Position numbers and translations under genes: made by a program | Part shown: positions 1 through 11,530 of the stretch, one piece after another | Layout of the letters: the number at the start of each line of letters is the position of its first letter | Numbering within the stretch: the stretch's first letter is position 1 | DNA from: Zeus faber | Taxonomy: Eukaryota; Chordata; Actinopteri; Zeiformes; Zeidae | Length of the DNA: 64,000 nt | NCBI GenBank assembly: GCA_960531495.1 | Contig: OY482853.1 | Span: 6,620,522-6,684,521 of the forward strand | Direction: 5' to 3' | The notes under the pieces: generated by a model | What the model was told of the DNA's origin: nothing | Seen by the model: only the letters and a program-made list of their open reading frames with translations | Database searches by the model: none

Positions 1-186
1 CTGTCTTGTCCATCTTCTTTTTACTGCAACTCTGCATCGAGATTTATGGAACCATGACTTTAAAGAGTAACAGCGCCACTATGATGGTTTAACTTTTGCA
101 ATTGATCCGTGGTTCACATGCGAGCCGAACCGTGGGGGGGCCGACCTGTATTGATCGCGGATCAACTACGTCCCGTTACACCGCTC
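1..186 (-). mobile_element. hAT-type miniature element, copy A (cut by window edge)
   Basis: This stretch is an imperfect reverse complement of 2913-3105. It shares the block with the C-run next to CGGTTCGGCT, the GTGAACC/GGATCAATTG block and the CCATAAATCTCGATGCAGAG block. Its terminal bases, read on the minus strand from 186, are GAGCGGTGTAACGG. That is close to TAGGGGTGCAACGG, the terminus expected for the family and seen at the far end of copy B. The other end lies left of the window. No coding capacity is visible. Superfamily assignment rests on copy B, which has an 8-bp target duplication. Confidence 0.75.
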
Positions 187-1144
187 ATATCTGAAAATAC
201 AACCTTGCCCCCTCCGCAACTCACATATGACGACAGAGAGCTCATCGATAAATTATAAAACACAGGCACTGGTGACAAAACAGAGTTACAAACCAACAAC
301 AGAAAGTCAGAAAAGAAACCGCAACAAGCTTTCTTCAGTCACAACCTTAATGCCCAGGAACGTCGCCAAGAGTCAAGCAAAGCATACACCAAAGACCATA
401 AAAAATAAACATGTGATGCCGTCTGGTGAAGTCTTTTCAAAGTCTCCAAGTCCACCGCTGCCATTTACTGATGTCTCTGAAGCTGACTTTGCTCCAGGCT
501 TCGGTTCGGCAAATTCCCTGTCTAACCCTATCTCATGGTAGACGGCTTGCGTGTGCTTTGCATAAGGCAGCAGAGCAAAACAAATATCTGAGGGAAAATA
601 ATAGAGCAGAATAGGTGCCGGAGCCAGTTTGTCATTCAGCCGCCTCGCAAAAGTTGGCACAAAGTCTTTCAGGGTCAATGCCGCCTCACTGAAGTAGATT
701 TAAAATACAGGGAGGGCCGACCGATTAACATCCAGTCTCCCGAGTGCAGATATTGCACTGGTGAAAAATACTTGGGCAAACAGCATCGTTGTAACAAGAT
801 TTTCAGTGTTTCAACATGCAGTTCACAGTCCTGAGAATGTATTCCTAATTGCATTTTCAAAATAATTTTGAATTCCTACCAATATATGAATGTTATTGGC
901 TGAATGTGGACGCTTCAGTGCCATTATTGGTCAGATTATAGATTAAATTAAATACGCTGTTATTGAGCCGATGAAACTCGTCTGGGACCAGAGGACGTCC
1001 GGTTGGTTTGAGATTATCAAGTCTAACGTCTCGGCTACTCCAGTGTGAGAGTCATAATCACAGGAATTCAAAAATACTGGCAATTGTCCCGGGAGGCCGG
1101 GTATTTAGGTTTATGTGCAGTGACTATAAAACATTTAGATCACA

Positions 1145-1312
1145 GGGGATGGTAGCTCAGGCGGTAGACCTGGTGGTCTAGTGATCTAAAGGTTGCTGGT
1201 TTGATCCCAGGCTCCTCCTGCTAGCATGCTGTAGTGTCCTTGAGCAAGACACTTAACCCCTAATTTTAAGTCACTTTGGATAAAAGCATCTGCTAAATGT
1301 AATGTAATGTAA
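1145..1312 (+). repeat. tRNA-derived SINE
   Basis: A tRNA-like head carries an A box (GGTAGCTCAGGCGGTAGACC, from 1151) and a B box (GGTTGCTGGTTTGATCCC, from 1191). A body follows with the fish-SINE phrase TGAGCAAGACACTTAACCCC, then a LINE-like tail GATAAAAGCATCTGCTAAATG and a short (TAATG)n end. Internal pol III promoter elements are a family property; nothing here shows current transcription. The copy at 24200-24331 on the other strand has the same head. Confidence 0.8.
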
Positions 1313-2067
1313 ATAGTATGTGTAAATCTATAATAAAACTTACTCTTCCCACAAAGTTCATTTATCACATGGATAAAATGTGGATGTTTTTACATTTTGA
1401 CTTGAGAAATTCTCGTCCTTACTGAATCTTAATATTAAAATGATGTAGAAATGATGACAGTGAATTTAATATGTTTATATGTTCCATATATTTTAGATGT
1501 TGCTCTACCACAAAGTTCTGGGCCGCGGCCTGCGGAGCTGTCCATGGTCCTGCAGGTTAGCGCGCCCTCTGTGGTTCAATGCCACTTTTGACCACTTTAT
1601 CGCAACTCTCCATAACTTTTTGTTGTTTTTTCTGATGTCTTTTGAGTTTGATAGGAATTATGGAACCGTTTTTGTCGCCTTATTTGCACAATAAATTATC
1701 CGCAGTTTAGACAGGTTGCTTTTGGAGTGCTCGTTTAAAACCACCAGGAACTGCTCGTTCCGCTTTCCTACGGATGCCATGACAGTAATAAGAATAATAA
1801 CAATAATGTCAAAATATAATTTCCAGAACACTGGAAAGTCTGGGCGTGACACTCGCTTATAAATGCACTTCAGCTGCGGCAGGTCTCTGCAGACAGTAAG
1901 AGCTTCACTCTAACTGTGTGTGGCTGTTAGCGCCGGTGTTTGAGAAATTGAAGCTTTTTGCGACAAGAGAAGAACGGGGCAAATTTTGCACCAAATGTAT
2001 GAATAATACCCAATTTAAATACGCGCAATTAGCACTGCGCACCGAGACGCTACTTGCGTGGCAGCAC

Positions 2068-2120
2068 AGCTAGCGGTGCATTTCACCCTTTGCGGATGCT
2101 TTGTGAATTAGACGCTTGCT
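2068..2120. repeat. dispersed repeat fragment shared with 59990-60045
   Basis: About 45 bp, TAGCGGTGCATTTCACC followed by TTTGC-GG-TGCTTTGTGAA, recur with few differences near 60.0 kb. The family is not recognised. Neighbouring AATTCACCCCG at about 2160 resembles the ends of a fish repeat that begins with wording like 'aattcacta', but I could not define borders. Confidence 0.45.
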
Positions 2121-2383
2121 TTTTCTGTTGCTTGCGCTGGTTTTCACAGTCGCTTAGTGAATTCACCCCGGATTGTTTTTAATGACACATCAGCATAACT
2201 GCTGACGCCCTCAACATAAGCTTTTCAATAATACATCCAGATCCTGCTGTTTGAACTGTGAGTGTAGCATCTGACCAGGCCTTAGGCCATAACTAAAAGA
2301 TGCTTTGTGCAAGGGTAGCGCCTACCGATGGACCAGGTACATGTGTAATCAAGTCATTAACTGCATTAGGCGTTTGCCCTTGG

Positions 2384-2384
<1 letters not shown>

Positions 2385-2438
<54 letters not shown>
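2385..2438. repeat. (CT)27 microsatellite
   Basis: Uninterrupted CT dinucleotide run, visible directly. Intronic to caln1. Confidence 0.98.
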
Positions 2439-2439
<1 letters not shown>

Positions 2440-2912
2440 ATAAAAAGTAAAAAACAGCAGAGCATCCCTATTCTGTCTTGATTTTTCTGTCGAAGATTTG
2501 TCATTGTTATATTGATATTATTTTCAGAGCTTGAAGCTGAGCAGGATAAAGTGGCGCGCCGGCAGTCCTTCTGGTCCCCAGAGCATCAGCTCTCTGTTTT
2601 CTGAGTAACAATTCCCATACAAATGGCGTCAACAACCTCAGCATGTGTTGGTGTTTGTAACAGTTGTGCAACTCCTTCCACTGGTCGAACGCGGCACTGA
2701 ACTCTAACCTTCAAGTTTAAATCTGATTGGTGCTTTTAACAGAGCTTCCATCTTCACCTCTCAACAGACACGAACAGCAGAACTCACTTCATCTGCAAAC
2801 ACTGACACTTCCTGCAGTGTTTTTTAATGTGTAAACCACACCACAAACACACACAATCAGGAACATTGTGTCGATGGTTTTATTGCGTTTTGTAAACTCC
2901 AATACTAATGGC

Positions 2913-3481
2913 TAGTGCTGTAATGGATCGTAGTTGATCCGTACCGCTCGCCCCCCCACGGTTCGGCTGGCATGTGAACCGCTGATCAATTGCCAAAGGT
3001 TAACCATCATAGTGAAATACAGTTTTACTGGCGCTGCTACTTTTTAAAGTAATAATACCATAAATCTCGATGCAGAGTTGCAGTGAAAATAAGATCAACA
3101 AGACAGATGCTGCTGTGTTTTACTCTGAAGCAATGATTGGTTCACGGTACGTCGCACTTTGTTGCTGCTACTTGACCACATGTCCAGAATGAGCTGCTGT
3201 ATGTCCCCGCTACGCATCTGCTCATCCTCCATATTGGATCGGTCAAGAGCTGCTGGTAAACAAATACAATGTGCATTCACAGATGCAGACTTCTCTACAA
3301 AATCGACTGTAACTCACTTAATTCTGTTCTACTTTAAGTTTTTTACAGAATAATTGGAAAGAAAAGTTATATATGTCTCCCTTTTTTTTTTTTTTTTTTT
3401 GCTGATCCGAAAAATGATAATTCATGACTGAAAACCATGATAAAATCCCAACCGTGAGTTTTGTGATCCGTTGCACCCCTA
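2913..3481 (+). mobile_element. hAT-type miniature element, copy B (complete, non-coding)
   Basis: The 569-bp element is flanked by a perfect 8-bp duplication, CTAATGGC, at 2905-2912 and 3482-3489. Its termini are inverted: TAGTGCTGTAATGGATC on the left and, read inward from the right, TAGGGGTGCAACGGATC (13 of 17 match). An 8-bp target duplication with short termini of this kind is characteristic of the hAT superfamily. There is no transposase frame, so it is non-autonomous. The right part contains a T run at 3383-3400. Drift in the left terminus suggests an old insertion. Confidence 0.85.
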
Positions 3482-4574
3482 CTAATGGCGATGTATATTT
3501 TACCACAAGAGTCTGAGACTGTAATCCACCGTAAAAAAACACTTTAAAGCTCGAGGAGAAGACTGCAAAACGCACAGGTTCCTGCCTCCTCCTTCTTAAT
3601 TAAGCAACTTCATGCTCCCACACCTGCCAAACATACGAGCGCAAAACCTTAAAATGGATTTCTGTCTAATGCTCACGTAAGTCTTGGCCGTAATGGTCAA
3701 GACTTTATGCAGTACCAGCTTATCAAGGCAATGCAATGTTTACCGCAGCAGGCCTTGACACACCCCAATTTCACATCACACTGCATTTTAGTTTGACTAC
3801 TTTTAAACATTGTGACTGCAGGCCGCTCCGACTCCACAGAGCTGTGACAGGATGTTCACAAGGATTATGCTGATTAATATGATCAAAATAACAGATGAAT
3901 ATGATGTAACTTTATTCCATTCCAGTCATTTATTTATCTTTATTTACAAAAAGGATGTCTCTCTTGTTTAATTACTTTCCAAAACAAACATGGCAGCGGA
4001 TAAAACCTTACGTACCAAATTATAGATTCCTGAGACCACTGGGAGTGAGGAATGCCACCACTTGACTGGAAATCCATCATAAAACGCCCTCAGTTGATAC
4101 AGTTCTTCAGTTGATGCAGCGGGATTTTTATTTTCTTATTTCCTCTCACGGCAAAGAACAAGAGGCTGACGCAGGCCAATTCCATAATTTAACAGCCCAA
4201 AACAAAAGCAATCTACTGCGTTTGTTTAGGGCTATTAAATGGCGTATAGCCTCTTTAAATATCGTCAGGCAGAAGGGTTGAATGTGCAGAATTGGAATGC
4301 GGCGTAAGCAGCAGCGGGGAATGAGAACAAGATGGTTTATATTGTATGTTTATTGCCAATCATTACTGAAATGTACAGGCAGATGTACACATCGTCAGCT
4401 CAAGACGTCTGCTTGTAATAATGATGAAAATAAATAATAATAAATAAAATAAAGGATCAACACTAGAACTGGACAATATGGTATCAAGATGATGAGATTC
4501 GTTTTTTACCGTGCAACTACATCTCTAAGTTATAATTAAGGATATATTTTTGATGCATCTCAGTAACCTAGAGA

Positions 4575-5553
4575 TGTAGAGATGTACCTGGGAGTCCACA
4601 TCACAGAGGACTTAACATGGACTGTACACACAGACACTCTGGTGAGAAAGGCGAGGCAGCGTCTTTACCTCATCAGGCAGCTGAGGAAATTCCGGGTCTC
4701 GGTGAGGATCCTCAAGTCCTTCTACTCTGGAGCAGTGGAGAGCATCCTGACAGGCAACATTACTGCCTGTTTTGGGAGCTGTACTGCTCAGGACAGCCGG
4801 GCCCTGCAGAGGGTGGTGCGTTCAGCTGAACGTACCACTTGAACTACCCTCCCCCCCTTGCAGGAGTTATACACCAGGAGGTGTAGTAGCAGAGCCCGTA
4901 GGATCATGAAGGATCCTCATCACCCCAACAACGGACTGTTCCAGCTGCTGCGTGGGGCAAGCGCAAGCGCCTCCACAGTCACACAGCGAGAACAGAGAGA
5001 CTGAGACAGAGTTTTTTCCCGCAAGCCATTAGAACTGTCAACGCTGACCTCACCAGGGGTCCTCACTGAGCCACACAAATAGGCTCCACTACCTACTGTA
5101 CTATTATGTAGCATACTGTACCGCATACTGTGTCACTGTTCAGGGTTGTTCGTGATGCCGTATTGCTGCGCCGTACTGTTGTATACTGTGCTGTATTATC
5201 CCAAACAATACCTCACTTTATTCACAAGCCACTTTAATTCACATGCCACTTTAATGGACATATCTGTATATACATAATTGCCTATTCCATATACATAACC
5301 ATATTCCCTCTATCTATTCCATTTTATTTCATTTGTATTTTATTTTATTCTATATATTTTTATTTTTTATTCTATAAGTATTCGACTTAATGTATTACGT
5401 TTTAGGAGTCAGTTAGTTGGTCTTTTAGAAATAATTTTTTTCCGAGGACATATTGTGTGTTATCACCGGGTGCGTTGCATTACATTTCACTGCATATATG
5501 TATGAAAGTATGTATATGTATGTGACGAATAAACCTCTTGAATCTTGAATCTT
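4575..5553 (+). mobile_element. 5'-truncated LINE, CR1/L2/Rex-like 3' end
   Basis: The frame from 4582 reads YLGVHITEDLTWTVHT, then LVRKARQRLYLIRQLRKF, SFYSGAVESILTG and ALQRVVRSAERTT. This is the C-terminal part of a non-LTR reverse transcriptase of the CR1/L2/Rex1-Babar group. The frame is closed by a TGA at 4840, but family-like sequence continues (LPPLQELYTRRC, then a degenerate SFFPQAI-like motif). The end at 5530-5553 is the (TTGAATC)n-type 3' tail typical of the group. TCTCAGTAACCT occurs at 4558-4569 and again at 5579-5590, a possible target duplication. The element is about 1 kb of an original several kb and is inactive. Confidence 0.8.
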
Positions 5554-6000
5554 AACCTGATTGCTGAGTAACCTATTTCTCAGTAACCTGATTTATTTTT
5601 CCTTTTCTAATTCCTGTCAAAAATACTTTCATTTAACAGGGACCAATACAAACAACTTACCAAGGCGGCCTCTCTAGTGTTGAGTGTTGAGGAAATAAAA
5701 CAAATTTCAGTCCAGGCGTGGATTAATCTGTAGTTTTAGTTATCTTATTGAAAAAGCCATATGGATATACCTTCAAATACTATGTTGCCAAGCCGTACTT
5801 TATGGCCTGGTTCCGTGAGCTGTTGTGATGCCTTGCTCAAGGGCCCCTAATGGTTGTTTACTTTGGTGAAGAAGGCAAAACATAATGTCTTTAACTTCTC
5901 TATTTCCCAATATTGCATTCAGATTCAGTCTGACAACTTTACAGTGAAGAATATAGTATATATAAAACACAATTTTTTTTTATTCTGACTACCAAAAACC

Positions 6001-6003
<3 letters not shown>

Positions 6004-6038
<35 letters not shown>
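6004..6038. repeat. (TA)n microsatellite
   Basis: Pure TA run in an AT-rich caln1 intron stretch. Confidence 0.95.
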
Positions 6039-6041
<3 letters not shown>

Positions 6042-9000
6042 TAATATCTCTCTGTGTACATCTTGAAAAAAATATAGTTTGTAAATCAGGAGGGATTTGG
6101 TTGACCGCAAGAAGGCAAAGACTCTTTCAACCACACATGTTTGTCTTCCCCACTGCACCACATTAAATCTGTGAACTCAAATGAGAAAATTCATGCAGTG
6201 CCAAATATCTATGCATATTAAAAATCCAGCAGCATCGTTGGAAGAGCTGCTATTACGACGCACTCCACGTCCAATCTGCCCGGCAGCATCACAATGTGGC
6301 CTCATCGGATTAATATTTTGGGGGTCTCGGCGGGTCTGGTTTGCTTGGTTCTTGGTGCAGCAGCCATGGCTGACTCGGGCAGCCTATTATCGATCAGGCT
6401 TACTTTCTGCGGGCAGGAGTGATTACTTGGAGACTCTAAGAAAAAACAAAGGGTTCATGAACACAGCCGTAGCTACAGTGCTGCTAAGTGATGCCAAAAG
6501 CAGGAGCGGGCAGAACACATAAGCGCTGGTGAGATATGCTACGCTGAGAGTAATGGATCACACGTCTTGGGGCTGGAAATGCTCGGTGCTCCCAGATGAG
6601 GAGCTGCTTGCTTGTAGATTTGTTTGTTGCCGTGTGGTGTCACACTGCGCCAGACTTAAGTTCTAGCCGTGTCCCGCCGTGCTGAAGCAACATTGTAGAG
6701 GTGAGAGATGTGCACGTTGATGTGACGATCTAACTGTATACGTAATGTTGTGCCAAGAGGACATGGATAATGATGCTTTTCCATTGTACAAGTGGCATGG
6801 TGCCAATCCAACGCCCACCAAGTCCCCTGTGAAGGTGGGAGGAGTCTGGGGTTAAGGGCTGCTGCTGCAGGACACAACAGTAAATAACAAACAACCGATC
6901 TTGAAAGCTGAACTTCTTTTCTGTACTTCTTCGTCAACTTTGTTTACGATCACGCTTGGTCAATGGACTGCAGTTAGGGTTGGGCGATATGTCATAATTT
7001 TCCAACCGGCAGCCGTCAGCCCAACAACGGGCGATTGTCGAAATATTCTGTCTGCCCGCTGTCTGGAGCAGAGGCAAAAAAAAAAACAACTCTGCTCTAA
7101 TTCTCTGAGATAGGTTTACATTTTTCATTTTCAATACAAATAAGAAACTAAGGAAACAAAATAAATAAAAATCTTTCTCTTTGAGATTATATTACAAATT
7201 GCTATATTATAATCACAAGATTTGCATATACAGCGGGGGGTGCCCAAGCACCTGCTCCTTTGCCCCTTGATGCCCCATGGTGCCCTTTTTATCAGGTGCG
7301 TTTTTTGGGGGGGTTTTTAAGCGTGGATCGCAGGAGCCCCGATGCGCCTCTCCATGCGCCCCTGTCTCCCTCTTGCTTTGTAATCCTATTTGGGATTATT
7401 TTGTTTTTAAACCGGACGCATCCAACAAGCCAAAGGACGTAAAATAAGTCATTTGCCGGACGGAGCACCGGGTCTCACTGGCCGCAGTGAGGAGATTCGG
7501 TTAAAACAATCGCTTAATTAGGCATTTTTAAAGGATAGCAAAATAAAAAATAAAAGGATCAAATCGTGTAATTATCCTGGAGAAACCCTTCCGGTCTGCG
7601 TCTCGGCTCCCCCGAAGGAGGTGGCGGCGGCTCCCCCGGATAACAGGTCTGTCTGAGTGCGCTCTGCCCCGCCGCGTTGTTCCTCCAATATCTGAACCCA
7701 ACTGAACCGTACCAAAGAAAGAGAGAAAGCCTGTTTCAGAATGACCTAAAAACTGGGTTTACGGCTATTTATTTCTTCTTTTTGAGGATTTCTCTGGACG
7801 GGCAGAAGCAGCAGCGTAATACCAGTTCCTATTCGTGCACGCTTTGAATTGTGCTTTAAAGGTCGTTAAATTAGCCCCCCCCCCCAAAAAAACAACTGCC
7901 AATTACCAGTTGCTGATATATTGCTCTGTTCACCCAAGTCTAACTGCAGTATTGCTTAATGCCACTCGGTACAAGGACACACCAGGAGATAAAATCGTCA
8001 CAGGTACTTGGGCACAAGGCAAAACAAAGCTCCAAGGGTGATGGCAGAGCACAATGGTGGAAAATCGCTGTTAGTCCCATATATCAGGGCCTGGTTGTCT
8101 GTAATGTTGAGATCTGTGCATGAGCTGTTGCCTGAAACTTAAGCCTCCAGCTCCCTGGTGTTCTCAACATTGACGTTCCTGCTTCAACGACTCACATTTT
8201 TACATTTTATGCCTTCACGATCTGCCCCAAAAACTCTTTGGCTGGCATGATAATGAAAAACTACTGCTTTGTTGACATGCCAAATACCGATAGTTGACAC
8301 GGTTAAAAACACTATGACTGGATCATAAATTTGGCAAGGTATGATATATGGGTGAACAAAACAAGATAAAAAATAATAATATCCACTGACTTAGAGATGC
8401 CAATCCCCTCAAACATGGTCCGCTACTTTCAAATCCTCAGCGGTTCGGACAGTAACAATACATTTCAGAATGTCATATTTATCAGAAAAGGAATATATTA
8501 CCAATGTATTGTATTGCAAAAAGAATGACAAGAGGTGAATTTGGGAAGGAGAATGGGAGTTACCAAATCATACCATTCATCAGCATTCCGCACCAAAAAA
8601 TGAAGCGTTTATCATAGTATCTCCCAGCAGTTCAGAAAACACAGATCTAAGTTGAGATTTAGGCGCATATTTGTTTAGCCTCTTTCATAATTAACTTCCT
8701 GTCACGTGTTTGTGACCACGCCCCAATAATAACATAGCATAAATGTCACCTTAGTCACAGTCTGGATCAATTCTCTATTTTTATCCAGTTCAAATACTTG
8801 ACACTAAATCCACCCCGGCGTCCGCTGCTAACGACACCTCAACGTCCAGCCTCAGAATTAAAAGTGACAGGGTTGTGAGCTTCGCAGGGATCATTAGGCT
8901 CAGCTCTCATGTTTGCTTCTGTTTGTCTGTCCCGGCATGCCGTTCAATCGGTTTGTTAAAGGAGATATACAAACACGGCTAATGGCTCGTGGGCCCCGGT

Positions 9001-9375
9001 AAACATCCCCCCGAAGCTGTTCGGGAGGCCGGTGGGAGGAAGATGGAGCTGATTGGAGTAAACACCTATTGTTGCAACCGACTGCGAGCCCATTCAGCTC
9101 ACCCGGGAAACTGTTCCAATAGTATTTCCTCTTTGACTATCTAACCCCTGTAAACACGGAAGCATTGGCGAGTGAAAAAGTTAATTTTCTATTTAACAGC
9201 GTATTGAATAATCGATTGATGTTTCAAACACCTATCAGAAACACCTCTCGAAGAGATGTCCGCCTGCTCTTTTGAACTACCTGCCTCAGGTGCATAGAAC
9301 AGTGTTAGCATCACTCTTTATGGAGCTGAAGATGGCGGCAGGACATAGGGCTGGGCCCACAACCAACAGGCTCAC

Positions 9376-9497
9376 CGTCGAGCTCCTCCACGGAGATGCT
9401 GGCCAGCACGTCACTGTCGCTGTCCGACAGCGAGCGACTCAGGTAGTTCCCCTTGTAGAGCAGCCCTGCCGTCACATGGTGGAACGGCATCTTCTCC
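9376..9497 (-). CDS. caln1: calneuron 1, conserved first coding exon
   Basis: Translation from the ATG at 9490-9488 gives MPFHHVTAGLLYKGNYL, then SRSLSDSDSDVLASISVEELD. This is the calneuron-1 N-terminus; the paralogue CABP7/calneuron 2 starts MPFHPVTAALMY, so caln1 is favoured. The acceptor is CTCAG|GGAGAAG-ATG after a pyrimidine tract (exon begins 9497). The donor is CGACG|GTGAGC (exon ends 9376), so the exon leaves a phase-1 codon for the first residue of the usual EIREAF that opens the EF-hand region. Calneurons are EF-hand Ca2+-binding, tail-anchored Golgi/TGN proteins known to inhibit PI4-kinase IIIbeta in neurons. Only the N-terminal 38 residues are in this window. The 7 bases GGAGAAG before the ATG can also be read as coding (xxG-Glu-Lys-Met), as in the longer mammalian isoform. 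Confidence 0.93.
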
Positions 9498-11148
9498 CTG
9501 AGAGGAAAACAAGCAGCAGAGGGGAAAAAGGTCTTGAGATGGCAGCGATGTGACCTCGGGGAATGGGGAAGCGCGGCTAATAGTTTAAGGGGTGGTTTTG
9601 GGCATCTTTCAGGAAATTTCAGGATGGGAATCCAAATTATTATGAACACATTTGAAAAAAAAGGGATGGCTGTTGGATTGATGCATTTAGGGTAATAAAC
9701 AATCAAACTTGAACTATAAAAGCAAACCGTTTTAAAGCTCCGTAACTGCATGTGTTTACAAAGAGCAGCGGAAACCGTAAGTCCAGATGTGGATGAAGCT
9801 CTGGAGTGCAGAGCCGGGGAGTCCAACTCATTTTAGGTCGTCGGCTGGATTGGAGTAAACACCAATTATTCTCGGACGGTTGCTGATTTGAAGTTGTGGT
9901 TGCGACATCGGTGGGTGTAGGAAAGCAAACTCGCACGACCAATGTATCGTACTCAGACGGCTCAGAACATTGTGATCAATAGAGTGATCAAGTGATCGAG
10001 CTACAGCTGAGCCACAGGGCGGGGACGTTCATGTCGCGAACAGACGGGATTACATTGGTGGACGCTCTGTCATCATGTAGACTTCAGGGTCTTCGGACCT
10101 CAAATTTACAGAAACATTTGACTGTAAATATCAGCTCTGGCACTAGTGTAATTGATTTTGCATAAAGCTTTACCATGATTTTAAAAAGACAGAATCACAC
10201 ATTTTAATTTCATGCCTTCCTGCATGTCTCTAAACACTTAACACATTTAGACTGAACCAAAAGACCAACTTCAAATAGGAAAATTATGTTTGCCATTATG
10301 TTCGTTATGTTCAGGTTCACAACTTCACGAGCAAATTCTCAGTGAAGGCACATTTTGTGATGGACGTGAGCGGTGCCCAGCGTTTCCAGGCGGTAGCTGT
10401 GCTCTGTAACTGACCATCGTCCCAAAATTACATTTGGACATGCTTAAGTCACCATGCCATGGCTGCTTTAAATATCGTGTGCAAGTACATGAATTCTGCA
10501 CCGGTACACGTGGGAATTATTGTTCAATAAATGGGAGTCGAAGGCTCCAGGGGAATATAAGGGCACATGGAGCTGAGAGATATAGAATGAGTACTCCCCT
10601 CTTTCTAATTGGATTTCATTTTGATGAAGACTTTTGTGAAAGTCGCCTCCGGAAACAGAGAGAGCTGTTAAAAGCTGTGGACATTACACTTTACCACTTT
10701 TAATATGGTTGTCTTAAAAATAAACTGTATGAGTTGGTGCTCTTTACCCGGTCGGATCCACATCATATCTCTAAAGAGTGAAGCAAGTTTGCCATTAAAT
10801 CAGAGACCGTCAACAACTTAAATTCTCTTGACTGCTTGGATTTATCTATTACACTTGTATACAGCACTTGAGGAAAATTATCTTAATGCATTTTACAATT
10901 GTCTAAAAGGAATGCATGACAAACTTAAGTAAAACTAAACAATAAAAAACAACAACATAATTTTAACTATTTCCTGCTGTGAATATCTCAATCATATCAA
11001 GACCAAGCAATATTTTTCGGTAGGACTTGCTTTGATGGACCTTGTATTACCAAATATTCAGGTTTTTATTAACAACTGAGAATCCTGTCTGTTAGAAAAA
11101 GGAGAAGAATCTTTAATTATCACGCAACACACCAAACTACAACACATG

Positions 11149-11173
11149 CACACACACACACACACACACACAC
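11149..11173. repeat. (AC)n microsatellite
   Basis: Short AC run directly left of the dispersed repeat at 11195. Confidence 0.95.
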
Positions 11174-11194
11174 GCACATGCTTTGGATGGTGGC

Positions 11195-11530
11195 CGGTGA
11201 AATGAGGCCTCTGCATTTAACTCATCCTGGCTTGTCCTTCCTCCGGGGGGGCAGCCAGGAGCAGTGGGCAGCGTTCGTCTACGCACCCGGGGACCTGGTG
11301 ACGAGTGTCCATCGCTGGTCAGACGATGACGTGTGCATGTTTTTGGGGGGGGTCCTTACTGACGTGAGGTGGAGGAAACCCCATGTGAGCACGGGGAGAA
11401 CATGCAAACTCCACACAGAAAGGCTCCTATTTGGGAGATAACCCGCCCGGAGTACGGTGCCAACAGCGCCCCAGGCGGGAATTGAACCCAGGACCTTCTT
11501 GCTGTGAGGCAGCAGTGCAATGCACTGTAG
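11195..11530 (+). repeat. common teleost dispersed repeat, fullest copy
   Basis: The 5' part reads GAAATGAGGCCTCTGCATTT and CTCATCCTGG, then GGAGCAGTGGGCAGC. The 3' part reads GGGGAGAACATGCAAACTCC, ACACAGAAAGG and ACCTTCTTGCTGTGAGGC. This wording is typical of a high-copy fish repeat. The 5' part recurs at 59515-59705 and the 3' part at 49650-49862. I cannot assign its superfamily from sequence alone. Chance open frames at 11178-11441 and 11431-11706 fall in it. Confidence 0.75.

Larger units (their letters stand above)
1..9375 (-). other. caln1: caln1 intron after first conserved coding exon (partial)
   Basis: On the minus strand this follows the GT donor at 9375-9374 and runs off the left edge. 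No EF-hand exon (DxDGxG loop) was found in it, so the acceptor is outside the window. It holds two opposed hAT-type miniature elements, one SINE, a LINE 3' end, (CT)27 at 2385-2438 and (TA)n at 6004-6038. The stretches 190-1140, 1320-2060, 3490-4570 and 5560-9370 hold nothing I recognise. Short open frames there, for example at 227-541, have no familiar domain and no splice context. Confidence 0.7.

Noticed and set aside
1145-1215. Functional tRNA gene
   Set aside because: Has A and B boxes but no cloverleaf-compatible acceptor stem, and continues into a SINE body and tail.
1-3105. Single large transposon with about 180-bp inverted ends
   Set aside because: The right arm is a complete 569-bp element with its own 8-bp target duplication, so the two arms are independent insertions.
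6970-7000. Terminus of another miniature element (AGGGTTGGGCGATATG)
   Set aside because: Wording is suggestive, but no opposite end or target duplication could be found.
9050-9870. Repeat of GATTGGAGTAAACACC near 9.05 and 9.85 kb
   Set aside because: Match is under 20 bp with no similar flanks; could be chance.
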